A stretch of 64,000 nt of DNA from Thalassovita mediterranea (GCF_001458435.1 NZ_CYSF01000007.1:1-64000); one strand, 5' to 3'. Shown: positions 1-9,606, numbered from the stretch's first letter. Made by a program: numbers and translations. Notes: a model not told the origin generated them from the sequence alone.

Positions 1-1
1 G

Positions 2-1522
2 GTCCCCACCAACCGTCCGGTCGTCCGGAAGGATTAGGACGATCAGGTTTACCGCACCGCGCGCGAGAAATTCGACGCCTCGGTCAAGACGATCAAAGAG
101 GCGCATGCCAAAGGCCAGCCGGTTCTGGTCGGCACCACCTCGATCGAGAAGTCTGAATACCTTAGCCAGCTGCTGACCGCAGCTGAGGTGCCGCACAACG
201 TGTTGAACGCCCGCCAGCACGAGCAAGAGGCGCAGATCGTTGCCGACGCTGGTAAACTGGGCGCTGTGACCATCGCGACCAACATGGCGGGCCGTGGTAC
301 CGACATCAAACTGGGCGGCAACGTCGAGTTTAAGGTGATGGAAGCGATCGCCGCCAACCCCGATGGCGATCACGCCACCATCCGCGACCAGATCGAAGCG
401 GCCCATGAGGCTGACGAACAGGCGGTTAAGGACGCAGGCGGTCTGTTTGTTCTGGCCACCGAACGCCACGAAAGCCGCCGCATCGACAACCAGCTGCGCG
501 GTCGTTCGGGCCGTCAGGGCGATCCGGGCCGCTCGGTCTTCTTCCTCAGTCTTGAGGATGACCTGATGCGCATCTTCGGTTCTGAACGTCTGGACGCGGT
601 GCTGTCGAAACTGGGCATGAAAGAGGGCGAAGCGATCGTTCACCCTTGGGTCAACAAATCGCTGGAGCGCGCGCAGGCGAAGGTCGAAGGCCGCAACTTC
701 GACATTCGTAAGCAACTGCTGAAATTCGACGACGTGATGAACGAACAGCGTAAGGTCATCTTTGGCCAGCGCCGTGAGATCATGGAGGCAGAGGATCTGT
801 CCGAAATCGTCAAGGATATGCGCGATCAGGTGATCGACGATCTGGTCGATGCCTACATCCCGCCGAAATCCTATGCCGATCAGTGGGATACCGAAGGGCT
901 CTACGCTGCTGCGATTGAAAAGCTGAACCTTGATGTGCCGGTCATCACTTGGGGTGATGAAGAGGGTGTTGATGGTGACGTCATTGCCGAACGCATGGAA
1001 GAGGCCGCAGATGCCAACATGGCGGAAAAGGCCGAAGCCTTTGGTGCGGAAAACATGCGTGGCATTGAAAAGCAGATCCTGTTGCAGACGATTGACGCCA
1101 AATGGCGTGAACATCTGCTGAAACTGGAACACCTGCGGTCTGTCGTTGGCTTCCGTGGCTACGCGCAGCGTGATCCGTTGAACGAATATAAAACCGAAAG
1201 CTTCCAGCTGTTTGAATCGCTGCTCGACAGCCTGCGTGAAGATGTATCGCAGAAGCTGGGTCAGGTTCGCCCGATGACCGAGGAAGAGCAGCGCGCCATC
1301 ATGGAACAGATGATGGCCCAGCAGGCCCAAATGCAGCAGGCCGCCGCTGCAGCAGCCCCTGCGGCAGCAGACCAAGCTGGTGGCGAGCAACTGGCATTTG
1401 AACCGCTGGTTGAAGGGTTCGATGAAAACGATCCGACGACTTGGGGCAACCCCAGCCGCAACGATGCTTGCCCCTGTGGGTCCGGCAAGAAATTCAAACA
1501 TTGTCACGGTCGCCTGGCCTAA
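2..1522 (+). CDS. secA: Protein translocase subunit SecA, C-terminal part (5' end outside window, in-frame TAG)
   Basis: SecA is the cytoplasmic ATPase that pushes unfolded preproteins through SecYEG. About 506 codons are visible. The second nucleotide-binding domain carries NMAGRGTDI (281-307), followed by the helical scaffold ([12 protein letters not shown]), an Ala/Gln/Met-rich linker and the terminal zinc-binding SEC-C motif [14 protein letters not shown]. The frame is open from base 2 except for a TAG at 35-37, inside a conserved stretch reading [11 protein letters not shown], stop, DDQVY. A GTG at 188 follows the stop but is not a credible start, because typical SecA sequence continues upstream of it. 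The stop TAA is followed directly by TAG. Identity is certain; whether the TAG is real, a sequencing error or the mark of a decaying copy cannot be told from the window. Confidence 0.95.
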
Positions 1523-1551
1523 TAGCCACCACCTGACAGACATCTTTCACC

Positions 1552-1592
1552 AGGCGCGGAGTCCCCAAAGACTCCGCGCCTGTGCCTTTTTT
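1552..1592 (+). terminator. Rho-independent terminator of secA
   Basis: A perfect 12-bp stem (1552-1563 with 1570-1581) has a 6-base loop and is followed after a short gap by six T (1587-1592). It lies 30 bp after the secA stop and separates secA from the exported-protein genes downstream. Confidence 0.9.
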
Positions 1593-1648
1593 GTGCCCCT
1601 TTTGCCGCGTTTTATCAGGATTGGGTTCTTCTGATTGGAGGCGGGACA

Positions 1649-2677
1649 ATGGCACTGACAAACAGATTTCTAATGGGTTGCGCGTCGCTGTCGATGGTGT
1701 TTGCCATCGGGTTTGTGATGCAGAACGGGGCGGACACGCCGCCGGCTCCTGTCGTGCGTTCCTACGATCAGGCACAGCGCCTGATTGCGCCACCTGTGTC
1801 CACCGATACCCTGGCCGAAGCCAGCGCAGAAGCAATGGCTGTTAGCCGCGATCGGATTGCTTTGTCTGACATCGCATTGACTGTTGGTACGGCTTCTGAT
1901 GCTGCAGATGATGCGGTGGACGCTCTTGCCCTCCCTGCGGACGACGAACGCTTGGCCAGCATCGCGCCGATTGACCCAATGAACGATCTTGCACCCCTTG
2001 AGGTGGCCGAACGTGCCTGCGATCCGGTGATGGAACTGAGCGCGCAGCCTGGGGCAATGGTTCTGGTTTCCATCGATGCGCCATGTCTGCCTGGCGCGCG
2101 GGTCACGCTGCACCATAACGGTTTGATGTTTACACATCTCACAGACGCAGCCGGTCAGTTGGTCGTTTCGGCGCCAGCCCTGTCTGAATCGGCTGTGTTC
2201 ATCGCGGATCTGGGCAATGGCGACGGTGCGGTTGGCCATGTGATGGTACCGGATATGGTCCAATATGAGCGGGCCGCTGCGCAATGGCGTGGAGATCTGG
2301 GTATCAGCCTGCACGCCTACGAATTTGGCGCAACTTATGGCGAAGAAGGCCATGTTTGGGCTGGTGCGTTGTCGACTTCGGCAGTGGACGCTCAAATGGT
2401 GTTGCTTGGGGATCGGGATCTGCCGGAAAGCTACCGCGCAGAAGTCTACACTGTCCCTGCCACAGCTGCGATGGCGGGGCAGGTCCAGCTCTCGATTGAG
2501 GCTGAGGTGACAGTGGCCAATTGCGACCGCGACATTCAAGCTGAGGCGATCCAATGGCGCGCTGGCGGCCAGCTGGAGGTACGCGAACTGTCGCTTGCGG
2601 TTCCGGGGTGTGACACGGTTGGTGACTTTCTGTTGTTGAAAAACCTGCTACAAGACCTGAAACTCGCTGCGCGTTAA
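1649..2677 (+). CDS. Exported protein of unknown function, Rhodobacterales type
   Basis: A 342-residue protein with a hydrophobic N-terminus (about residues 6-24, LMGCASLSMVFAIGFVM), so it is probably exported or membrane-anchored. An acidic, Ala-rich low-complexity segment (about 50-105) follows. The rest contains cysteines at roughly 120, 148, 293 and 323 that could form disulfides in the periplasm. No catalytic motif is recognised. It starts 127 bp after secA, behind the secA terminator, at an ATG preceded by GGAGG (1637-1641). It is followed after 33 bp by another exported protein on the same strand, so the two may be one operon. I recall similar proteins beside secA in roseobacters under a loose 'translocase' label, but nothing in the sequence supports a translocase activity. 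Confidence 0.8.
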   Translation: MALTNRFLMGCASLSMVFAIGFVMQNGADTPPAPVVRSYDQAQRLIAPPVSTDTLAEASAEAMAVSRDRIALSDIALTVGTASDAADDAVDALALPADDERLASIAPIDPMNDLAPLEVAERACDPVMELSAQPGAMVLVSIDAPCLPGARVTLHHNGLMFTHLTDAAGQLVVSAPALSESAVFIADLGNGDGAVGHVMVPDMVQYERAAAQWRGDLGISLHAYEFGATYGEEGHVWAGALSTSAVDAQMVLLGDRDLPESYRAEVYTVPATAAMAGQVQLSIEAEVTVANCDRDIQAEAIQWRAGGQLEVRELSLAVPGCDTVGDFLLLKNLLQDLKLAAR

Positions 2678-2710
2678 GTCGCAGAACACAGGTCAGGCAG
2701 GGGCGGCAGG

Positions 2711-4270
2711 ATGACTATTTTGCGTGCGGCGATTAGCGCCGCACTTTTTCTTATCGGCACAATGGGTCAGGCGGTTCTGGCGCAGGATGTAACGCTCACC
2801 TCGCGCGATGGTTCGGTTGAAATTTCAGGTGATCTGCTGGGATTTGACGGTGAATTCTACCGTGTACAGACGCTTTATGGCGAATTGACCGTCGATGGTT
2901 CTGGCGTTCTGTGTGACGGGCCAGCCTGTCCTAATCTGACGGATTACGTTGCGCGCTTGACCCTGTCTGGATCGGCCACAATGGGACGTCTGGTGGTGCC
3001 AGCGCTGGTGCAGGCCTTTGCGGACCGACAAGGTTATCGTGTGGTCCGCACGCAACCTGATACTGATACGATGCTGCTGTCGTTGACCGAAGCCGACGGT
3101 CGTGTTGCTGGCGAGCTGACCCTGAAACTGAGGAGCACTGACCAAGGTTTCGCTGACTTGCTGACCAATGAAGCCGATATCGTTATGGCACAGCGCGAAA
3201 TGCGCGCGCGTGAACGCAGCGATGCAATGCTTGCTGGGCTGGGGGACATGCAGGATGGTCGCCGCGGTCGGGTGTTGGCGTTGGATGGGCTGGTGCCGGT
3301 CGTATCTGATGGCAATCCTATCACCAAAATATCGCCATCTGTCTTGGCTGATGTTCTAACGGGCCAAGTGTCAAACTGGTCTGATCTGGGTGGTCCAGAT
3401 GCGCCGATTACCCTGCATTTGCGCGGCGAAGGCGCGGGTTTGTGGCAGGTGGTCGAGGATCGCCTGCTGGCGCCCGCTGGGGGGCAGTTGGTGTCTGGTG
3501 TGTTGCGCTATGACAGTGACCAAACCTTGGCAGAGGGGGTTGTGCGCGATCCGTTTGGTTTGGGGCTGGTCAGCGCCAGCGCTGCGGGTGGGGCGGTACC
3601 ACTTGGGCTGACCGGCGCCTGCGGATTTACCCTGCAAGCTGATCGATTAAGCCTGAAGACCGAAGACTATCCGCTGTCAGCGCCAATGTTTTTGTACCTG
3701 CCAGCGCGCCGCTTGCCGAAATTGGGGCGCGATTTCATGCGATTTACGCGATCCGATGCGGCGCAATTGGTTATTCGCCGTGCGGGTCTGACTGATCAGG
3801 CGCCCGAAGAGGTTGGGATCAAGGCGCAGGGGGATCGGTTTGCCAATGCAATTACGCAGGCCGGACCAGAAATCGGGCTGGATGCCTTGCAAAGGTTGGT
3901 TGCGGATCTGACAGACCGTCGCCGCCTGTCGTTGTCGTTCCGCTTCGAGGCAGGGTCGGCGCGTTTGGATGCGCAGTCACGGTCGAATGTCGCACTGTTG
4001 GCCCAGATGTTGGAGGCAGGACGCTACGATGCGCGTGACTTGCTTTTTGCGGGGTTCAGCGATGGCGACGGCGGTGCGGCGGCGAACCAACGGATTGCTG
4101 AAAAGCGTGCAGGCGCTGTCTTAACAGCGGTCAAGCAGGCGGCAGAGACAGCCAATCTGGACCAGATCACCCTGAGTGCGCGCGGTTATGGTGAGGCCCT
4201 GCCAATGGCCTGTGATGACAGCGCGTGGGGCCGTCAGGTGAACCGTCGGGTAGAGGTCTGGCTGCGCTGA
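2711..4270 (+). CDS. PstS-like periplasmic substrate-binding domain fused to OmpA peptidoglycan-binding domain
   Basis: A 519-residue exported protein. Residues 1-24 form a Sec signal peptide ending VLAQ. Residues about 75-350 resemble the phosphate-type periplasmic binding fold (SGSATMG early, later a hinge region with VLTGQVSNWSDLGG, the usual 'implement in the IsoD/W' type of PstS motif). Residues about 400-519 are an OmpA-like domain (FRFEAGSARLDAQSR, then GFSDGDG, then NQRIAEKRA and NRRVEVWL) expected to bind peptidoglycan. The fusion suggests a cell-wall-tethered ligand sensor or scavenger and not a transporter component; no ABC permease is adjacent. It follows the 342-residue gene by 33 bp and converges on radC with a 6-bp gap. 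Confidence 0.82.
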   Translation: MTILRAAISAALFLIGTMGQAVLAQDVTLTSRDGSVEISGDLLGFDGEFYRVQTLYGELTVDGSGVLCDGPACPNLTDYVARLTLSGSATMGRLVVPALVQAFADRQGYRVVRTQPDTDTMLLSLTEADGRVAGELTLKLRSTDQGFADLLTNEADIVMAQREMRARERSDAMLAGLGDMQDGRRGRVLALDGLVPVVSDGNPITKISPSVLADVLTGQVSNWSDLGGPDAPITLHLRGEGAGLWQVVEDRLLAPAGGQLVSGVLRYDSDQTLAEGVVRDPFGLGLVSASAAGGAVPLGLTGACGFTLQADRLSLKTEDYPLSAPMFLYLPARRLPKLGRDFMRFTRSDAAQLVIRRAGLTDQAPEEVGIKAQGDRFANAITQAGPEIGLDALQRLVADLTDRRRLSLSFRFEAGSARLDAQSRSNVALLAQMLEAGRYDARDLLFAGFSDGDGGAAANQRIAEKRAGAVLTAVKQAAETANLDQITLSARGYGEALPMACDDSAWGRQVNRRVEVWLR

Positions 4271-4276
4271 GCGGGA

Positions 4277-5029
4277 TCACAACAGCCCCTCACTGCGAAA
4301 CGACACCTCTCGTGATTTGCCGATGATCAGATGGTCATGCAGCGTCAGGCCCAGCGTCTGCGCCGCCAGATGGATTTGCTGCGTCATGTCGATGTCCGCC
4401 TGCGAGGGCGTTGGATCGCCGGAGGGGTGATTGTGCACCAATATGAGCGCTGAGGCGTTGAGTTCCAGCGCCCGTTTCACCACTTCGCGCGGATAAACAG
4501 GCACATGATCCACGGTGCCCTGTGCCTGTGCCTCATCCGCGATCAGGACGTTTTTGCGATCCAGATAAAGGACGCGAAATTGTTCCGTATCCCGATGCGC
4601 CATCGTCGTGTGGCAGTAGTTCAGCAACGCCTCCCAGCTGCTGACCACATGGCGTTGCATGACGCGGGCACGGGACAGGCGATGTGCTGCAGCCTCCACC
4701 ACCTTTAATTCGCAGATCACCGCATCACCGACACCGCTGACCTCCCGCAGGCGGGGAATGGGGGCCGAGAGGGTGCGGTTGAAATCACCAAACGTGTCCA
4801 GCAGGCGGCGGGCCAGCGGCTTCACATCCTGACGCGGGATGGCGCGGAACAGCACCAGTTCCAGCAATTCGTAATCCGGCAAGGCATCCGCGCCGCCGTT
4901 CAGGAACCGTTCGCGCAGGCGTTTGCGATGATCGCGGATATAGCTGGGCTGTTTCGCTGCCCTTTGCGGCGCGGGCGCTGGGGCCGCGGTTTGGAACAGC
5001 GGTAAAGGAGATTCGCGAAACTGGCTCAT
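4277..5029 (-). CDS. radC: RadC family protein (JAB/MPN domain)
   Basis: A 250-residue protein of the RadC/UPF0758 family. The N-terminal half holds a helix-hairpin-helix-like region (about 40-115; SGVGDAVICELK), and the C-terminal half holds the JAB/MPN metalloprotease-like domain with the zinc signature HNHPSGDPTPSQAD. The classical DNA-repair role is disputed and the biochemical activity is unknown. The ATG at 5029 is followed by a sensible N-terminus (MSQFRESPLPLF). The gene stands alone and ends 6 bp from the stop of the convergent OmpA-fusion gene. Confidence 0.93.
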   Translation of the reverse strand: MSQFRESPLPLFQTAAPAPAPQRAAKQPSYIRDHRKRLRERFLNGGADALPDYELLELVLFRAIPRQDVKPLARRLLDTFGDFNRTLSAPIPRLREVSGVGDAVICELKVVEAAAHRLSRARVMQRHVVSSWEALLNYCHTTMAHRDTEQFRVLYLDRKNVLIADEAQAQGTVDHVPVYPREVVKRALELNASALILVHNHPSGDPTPSQADIDMTQQIHLAAQTLGLTLHDHLIIGKSREVSFRSEGLL

Positions 5030-5174
5030 ACCCGCAGGCTAGCGCGAGTTGGTTAGCAAAGGGTAAACGCTGGCAGCCCTTTACGGGCGCTTTATCATTC
5101 TCTGGTTGCAAGGGAACTTTTACACGAGATTTTTGTGTTAACCTGAACGAGAGAATCGGCGGTGTAGGAAGAGT

Positions 5175-5543
5175 GTGTTGAAAAAGCGTATAAAGCCTGA
5201 ACTGGAACCAATAAAAATTCCAGAATTTTTAAAGAAACAGCACGAGCCTATTACGGCTGAGCAGCGTAAGAACGCTGAGGAAAACCACCTCATGCCGCCG
5301 TGGGATGTATTCCCTGAGTATTCGCTCGGTGGGGCAGGGTGGTATGGTGAGATGCCTTCCCGCTTCCTGCTCGAATTCACAAAATGGTATTGTTTGTTGG
5401 GACCAGACGCCCGTAACGCCTACAAAGCGGAACTGTCCATTCCCGTAGCTTGGGAAGGTTTCCTGGAAGAAGTCGAAGCCGGTTCCATACGCAAAATCTG
5501 GCCTGAATTGTGTTTGGCCCGGTTAAGTTGGGCACCGGTTTGA
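5175..5543 (+). CDS. Small hypothetical protein
   Basis: A 122-residue soluble protein with no recognised domain. The N-terminus is very basic and Lys/Glu-rich, and the middle is aromatic-rich (WDVFPEY, WYGEMPSRF, WYCLLG). An AGGAAG sequence at 5166-5171 sits 3 bp before GTG 5175 and 6 bp before TTG 5178, so the TTG may be the true start. The first 60 codons use A/T-ending codons far more than neighbouring genes, which hints at recent acquisition. It is bounded downstream by a strong shared terminator with dnaJ. It is probably a real gene, but only moderately supported. Confidence 0.6.
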   Translation: MLKKRIKPELEPIKIPEFLKKQHEPITAEQRKNAEENHLMPPWDVFPEYSLGGAGWYGEMPSRFLLEFTKWYCLLGPDARNAYKAELSIPVAWEGFLEEVEAGSIRKIWPELCLARLSWAPV

Positions 5544-5560
5544 CGCAACAGACCAAAGTA

Positions 5561-5582
5561 AAAGGGCGCCGAAGCGCCCTTT
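5561..5582. terminator. Bidirectional terminator between the 5.2-kb gene and dnaJ
   Basis: A perfect 9-bp stem (5561-5569 with 5574-5582) closes a CGAA tetraloop. A-rich and T-rich flanks on the two sides let it act in both directions for the convergent genes. Confidence 0.88.
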
Positions 5583-5585
5583 GTC

Positions 5586-6746
5586 TTAACCCTTCATCGA
5601 GTCCCAGAAGCTTTTCACTGAGGAAAAGAAGCTGGAGCTTTCGGGGTTGTTGTCCTCGGACAGTTCCTCAAACTCTTGCAGCAGCTCTTTCTGGCGGGCT
5701 GTCAGGTTCACGGGTGTCTCGACCGCCAGTTCAATGAACATATCGCCGGAATGGTTGCCGCGCAGGGCAGGCATGCCCTTGCCGCGCAGGCGCATCTGGC
5801 GGCCGGATTGGCTGCCACCGGGGATTTTCACGCGCGAGCGGCCACCGTCGATGGTGGGCACTTCGATGTCGCCCCCCAATGCCGCTGTGGTCATCGACAC
5901 CGGCACGCGGCAGAACAGGTCTGCATCTTCGCGTTCAAAGATGTCGTGCGCTGCCACCTCGATAAAGATGTAGAGGTCGCCCGAGGGGCCCCCGCGCATG
6001 CCTGCTTCGCCTTCGCCAGCCAGACGGATACGGGTGCCAGTTTCCACGCCTTTGGGGATGTTCACGCTGAGCGAACGGTCCTTTTGCACGCGGCCCTGAC
6101 CACCACAGCCCTTACAGGGGTTCTGGATGATCTGGCCCAGACCGGAACAGGTCGGGCAGGTGCGTTCAACGGTGAAGAAGCCCTGCTGTGCGCGGACCTT
6201 ACCGATGCCGGAACAGGTCGGACAGGTCTGCGGTTCTGCGCCACCTTCGGCGCCGGAGCCGTCACAGGACGTACAACTGACCGAGGTGGGCACCTTGATC
6301 GTTTTCTGCATGCCGGTGAAAGCGTCTTCGAGCGAGATGCGCAGGTTATAGCGCAGGTCCGCACCGCGGGTTGCGCGCGAACGGCCACCGCCGCCACCGC
6401 CGCCCATGCCGCCGCCGAACAGGTCGTCAAAGATGTCCGAGAACGAACCAAAGCCGCCGTCATGGCCGCCAAAGCCACCGCCCATGCCGCCACCGGGACG
6501 GCCACCGCCGCCCATGCCACCTTCGAAGGCGGCGTGACCGAAGCGGTCATAGGCTGCTTTCTTTTCGGCGTCTTTCAGGCAGTCGTAGGCTTCGTTGACT
6601 TCTTTGAACTGCGCTTCCGCGTCGGGATTGTCCTTGTTGCGGTCGGGGTGCAGTTCTTTGGCCTTGCGACGGTAGGCCTTCTTCAACTCATCAGCCGAGG
6701 CCCCTTTGGAGGCGCCTAGAACGTCGTAGTAATCCCGTTTTGCCAT
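5586..6746 (-). CDS. dnaJ: Molecular chaperone DnaJ
   Basis: A 386-residue type-I J-protein that delivers unfolded clients to DnaK and stimulates its ATPase. The domain order is complete: J-domain with the HPD tripeptide (LHPDRN, about 33-38); a long Gly/Phe-rich region (about 75-122); four zinc-finger repeats of CxxCxGxG type ([32 protein letters not shown]); then the substrate-binding C-terminal domains. It lies 79 bp downstream of dnaK on the same strand, separated by a GC-rich hairpin, and is probably co-transcribed from the dnaK heat-shock promoter. Confidence 0.98.
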   Translation of the reverse strand: MAKRDYYDVLGASKGASADELKKAYRRKAKELHPDRNKDNPDAEAQFKEVNEAYDCLKDAEKKAAYDRFGHAAFEGGMGGGGRPGGGMGGGFGGHDGGFGSFSDIFDDLFGGGMGGGGGGGRSRATRGADLRYNLRISLEDAFTGMQKTIKVPTSVSCTSCDGSGAEGGAEPQTCPTCSGIGKVRAQQGFFTVERTCPTCSGLGQIIQNPCKGCGGQGRVQKDRSLSVNIPKGVETGTRIRLAGEGEAGMRGGPSGDLYIFIEVAAHDIFEREDADLFCRVPVSMTTAALGGDIEVPTIDGGRSRVKIPGGSQSGRQMRLRGKGMPALRGNHSGDMFIELAVETPVNLTARQKELLQEFEELSEDNNPESSSFFSSVKSFWDSMKG

Positions 6747-6775
6747 TTGGGTACTCCCTCTTGCAGAACGTCAAA

Positions 6776-6797
6776 GGCCGGCCCGGATGGGCCGGCC
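6776..6797 (-). other. Intercistronic hairpin between dnaK and dnaJ
   Basis: A perfect 9-bp GC-only stem (6776-6784 with 6789-6797) with a 4-base loop lies in the 79-bp dnaK-dnaJ gap. On the minus strand only a three-U run follows, so it looks like a weak terminator or an mRNA stability element that could set a higher DnaK than DnaJ level. Confidence 0.6.
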
Positions 6798-6825
6798 CCG
6801 ATTGTGTTCCTGGGAAAAACGCGGA

Positions 6826-8760
6826 TTAGGCGCGTTTGTCGTCGTCCAGATCCTCGAAGTCGGCATCGACGATATCGTCGTCACCGGCAGCGGGGCCTGC
6901 ATCGCCGTCTACGTCAACGGGGCCTTCTTCGGCCTCGCCCTCTTCCTGTGCGGCCTTGTAGATGGCTTCGCCCAGTTTCATCGCCGATTCGGTGACGTTC
7001 TGGATGCCGGACTGTAGCTTGTCTGCCTTGACGTCGTCTTTGGCCAGATCGTCTTTCAGTGCGGCGATGGCCAGTTCGATGGCTTCGATCGTGGTCGGGT
7101 CGACCTTGTCCGAATGCTCTTCCATCGACTTTTCGGTCGACAGGATCAGGCTTTCAGCTTGGTTGCGGGCCTCTACCAGTTCGCGGCGCTCTTTATCCGC
7201 TTCGGCGTTTTCTTCGGCGTCCTTGACCATCTGTTCGATGTCGTCATCCGACAGACCGCCCGATGCTTGGATGGTGATCTGCTGCTCTTTGCCGGTGGCC
7301 TTGTCCTTGGCGCCAACGGATACGATGCCGTTTGCGTCGATGTCGAAGGTCACTTCGATCTGGGGCATGCCGCGCGGTGCGGGCGGGATGTCTTCGAGGT
7401 TGAACTGACCAAGGATCTTGTTGTCCGCAGCCATTTCACGCTCACCTTGGAAGACGCGGATGGTCACGGCCGACTGGTTGTCTTCGGCGGTCGAGAAGAC
7501 CTGCGATTTCTTGGTCGGGATGGTGGTGTTGCGGTCGATCAGACGGGTGAACACACCGCCGAGGGTTTCGATACCCAGCGACAGCGGGGTCACGTCCAGC
7601 AGAACAACGTCTTTTACGTCGCCTTGCAGAACACCGGCCTGAATGGCAGCGCCCATGGCCACAACTTCGTCAGGGTTCACACCCTTGTGCGGCTCTTTGC
7701 CGAAGAACTTGGTCACTTCTTCGATGACCTTCGGCATACGGGTCATACCACCCACTAGAACAACTTCGTCGATGTCGCCAGTGGTCAGGCCTGCGTCTTT
7801 CAGGGCTGCCTGACAGGGCTTGATCGAGTTTTTGATCAGGTCGGCAACCAGGCTTTCCAGTTTCGCACGGGTCAGTTTGACAACAAGGTGCAGCGGCTGA
7901 CCGGTCGATGCGTCCATCGAGATGAACGGCTGGTTGATCTCGGTCTGCTGGGCCGAGGACAGTTCGATCTTGGCTTTTTCAGCGGCTTCTTTCAGACGCT
8001 GCAGGGCCATCTTGTCCTTGGTCAGGTCAACGCCGTGCTCTTTCTTGAACTCGTCCGCCAGGTAGCTGACGATGCGCATGTCGAAGTCTTCACCACCCAG
8101 GAAGGTGTCACCGTTGGTGGATTTCACCTCGAACAGGCCTTCGTCGATTTCCAGAATGGTCACGTCGAAGGTACCACCACCAAGGTCGTAAACGGCGATG
8201 GTTTGGGTTTCTTCTTTGTCCAGACCGTAGGCCAGTGCGGCGGCGGTCGGTTCGTTGATGATGCGCAGCACTTCCAGGCCGGCGATTTTACCGGCGTCTT
8301 TGGTGGCCTGACGCTGTGCGTCGTTGAAGTAGGCAGGAACCGTGATCACCGCCTGAGTGACTTCTTCACCCAGGTAGGACTCTGCGGTTTCTTTCATCTT
8401 GCCCAGAATGAACGCCGAGATTTGCGAAGGCGAGTAGGTTTCGCCTTTGGCTTCGACCCATGCGTCGCCATTGCCACCGTTCACAACGGCGAAGGGCAGG
8501 TTTTTCTTGTCTTTGGCCAGATGCGCGTCGTCTGCACGACGGCCAATCAGGCGCTTCACACCGAACACGGTGTTCGATGCGTTGGTGACGGCCTGGCGTT
8601 TTGCCGGCTGGCCCACCAGACGTTCGTCGTCGGTGAAGGCGACGATCGACGGGGTGGTGCGCGCACCTTCCGCGTTTTCAATTACTTTCGGTTGCGAACC
8701 GTCCATCAGCGCGACGCAGCTGTTGGTGGTCCCAAGGTCAATACCGATGACTTTCGACAT
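6826..8760 (-). CDS. dnaK: Molecular chaperone DnaK (Hsp70)
   Basis: A 644-residue Hsp70 ATPase chaperone. The N-terminus reads [17 protein letters not shown]; phosphate-2 ([13 protein letters not shown]) and adenosine ([13 protein letters not shown]) motifs are present. The substrate-binding domain follows, and the tail ends in an acidic stretch ([17 protein letters not shown]). The reading frame extends 6 codons upstream to a GTG at 8778, but AAGGGAT lies just before the ATG at 8760, and this ATG gives the family-typical N-terminus, so 8760 is chosen. It heads the dnaK-dnaJ pair and is preceded by a sigma-32-type promoter. Confidence 0.98.
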   Translation of the reverse strand: MSKVIGIDLGTTNSCVALMDGSQPKVIENAEGARTTPSIVAFTDDERLVGQPAKRQAVTNASNTVFGVKRLIGRRADDAHLAKDKKNLPFAVVNGGNGDAWVEAKGETYSPSQISAFILGKMKETAESYLGEEVTQAVITVPAYFNDAQRQATKDAGKIAGLEVLRIINEPTAAALAYGLDKEETQTIAVYDLGGGTFDVTILEIDEGLFEVKSTNGDTFLGGEDFDMRIVSYLADEFKKEHGVDLTKDKMALQRLKEAAEKAKIELSSAQQTEINQPFISMDASTGQPLHLVVKLTRAKLESLVADLIKNSIKPCQAALKDAGLTTGDIDEVVLVGGMTRMPKVIEEVTKFFGKEPHKGVNPDEVVAMGAAIQAGVLQGDVKDVVLLDVTPLSLGIETLGGVFTRLIDRNTTIPTKKSQVFSTAEDNQSAVTIRVFQGEREMAADNKILGQFNLEDIPPAPRGMPQIEVTFDIDANGIVSVGAKDKATGKEQQITIQASGGLSDDDIEQMVKDAEENAEADKERRELVEARNQAESLILSTEKSMEEHSDKVDPTTIEAIELAIAALKDDLAKDDVKADKLQSGIQNVTESAMKLGEAIYKAAQEEGEAEEGPVDVDGDAGPAAGDDDIVDADFEDLDDDKRA

Positions 8761-8884
8761 TTTTTGATCCCTTTTCACTTCAAGGCGATTGCACGAGGCG
8801 AAGACCCGTTATGGCATCCTGCCCCGATCTGGTTGGTGTGCCGGATACTTTGGATGGCCAAAGGTGGTCCCGCACGCTTCTCGG

Positions 8885-8916
8885 CGTATATAGGGAGGGT
8901 GGCGGCACCCTGCAAG
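8885..8916 (-). promoter_or_regulatory. Sigma-32 (RpoH) type heat-shock promoter of dnaK
   Basis: On the minus strand CTTG (8916-8913) is followed after 18 bp by CCTATATACG (8894-8885). The latter matches every fixed position of the alphaproteobacterial heat-shock -10 pattern CYTATNTNNG. The predicted transcript would carry about a 115-base leader before the dnaK ATG at 8760. Position and match are seen; sigma-32 dependence is inferred. Confidence 0.75.
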
Positions 8917-8993
8917 CACTGCAAAAGGAGGGAATCGGTGATTCTGACGGGATTCTTCAACCATCTGGCACGGCAGAGGCGCGAGGGGACGCT

Positions 8994-9599
8994 ATGACCA
9001 CAGTTGTGAGTTTGCGCGGGGTGCAGATTTATCCCGGCCTGCTATCGCCACAGATGCAGGCGAATCTGGTCGAAGATCTGCGTGCTTGTGCGCGTCAGGC
9101 GCCGTTTTTTACCCCTGTTACCGCGTCTGGCAAGGCGATGTCGGTGCGGCTGACATCAGCTGGGCAGATGGGCTGGGTTAGTGACCGGCGCGGCTATCGC
9201 TATGAGCGCCGCCATCCATCCGGTGCCGAATGGCCGGCGATTCCCGACATTGTGCTGGGCCTGTGGCGGGATCTGGTAAGTGGCGAGCGTGATCCCGATT
9301 GCTGTCTGATCAACTACTACGGCGAGGGCACCAAAATGGGGCTTCATCAGGACCGTGATGAAGCGGATTTTCAGTGGCCGGTGCTGTCCATATCGCTGGG
9401 AGACGAAGGGTTGTTTCGCGTCGGCAACACCACACGGGGCGGTAAGACGGAATCAGTCTGGCTACGCTCTGGCGATGTGTTGTTGATGGGGGGGGACGCG
9501 CGGTTGGTTTACCATGGGGTCGACCGGATCCGGTTCGGATCCAGTCGCCTGTTGCCGCAGGGTGGGCGGATTAACCTGACTTGTCGCGTTGTGACCTAG
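8994..9599 (+). CDS. alkB: AlkB family alpha-ketoglutarate-dependent DNA repair dioxygenase
   Basis: A 201-residue Fe(II)/2-oxoglutarate dioxygenase that oxidatively removes alkyl groups from bases. The iron-binding HxD (LHQDRDE) and distal H (YHGVDRIRFG) are present, as is the C-terminal Arg pair region (RINLTCR) that binds 2-oxoglutarate. The frame is open back to an ATG at 8811, but that would overlap the dnaK promoter and add a sequence unlike AlkB. GAGGGGA just before the ATG at 8994 supports the shorter start. It is divergent from dnaK and ends in TAG, 7 bp from the stop of the convergent permease gene. Confidence 0.93.
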   Translation: MTTVVSLRGVQIYPGLLSPQMQANLVEDLRACARQAPFFTPVTASGKAMSVRLTSAGQMGWVSDRRGYRYERRHPSGAEWPAIPDIVLGLWRDLVSGERDPDCCLINYYGEGTKMGLHQDRDEADFQWPVLSISLGDEGLFRVGNTTRGGKTESVWLRSGDVLLMGGDARLVYHGVDRIRFGSSRLLPQGGRINLTCRVVT

Positions 9600-9606
9600 G
9601 GGCGCG

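Noticed and set aside
8811-8993. N-terminal extension of AlkB
   Set aside because: It overlaps the dnaK heat-shock promoter and lacks AlkB-like sequence; a good ribosome site precedes ATG 8994.
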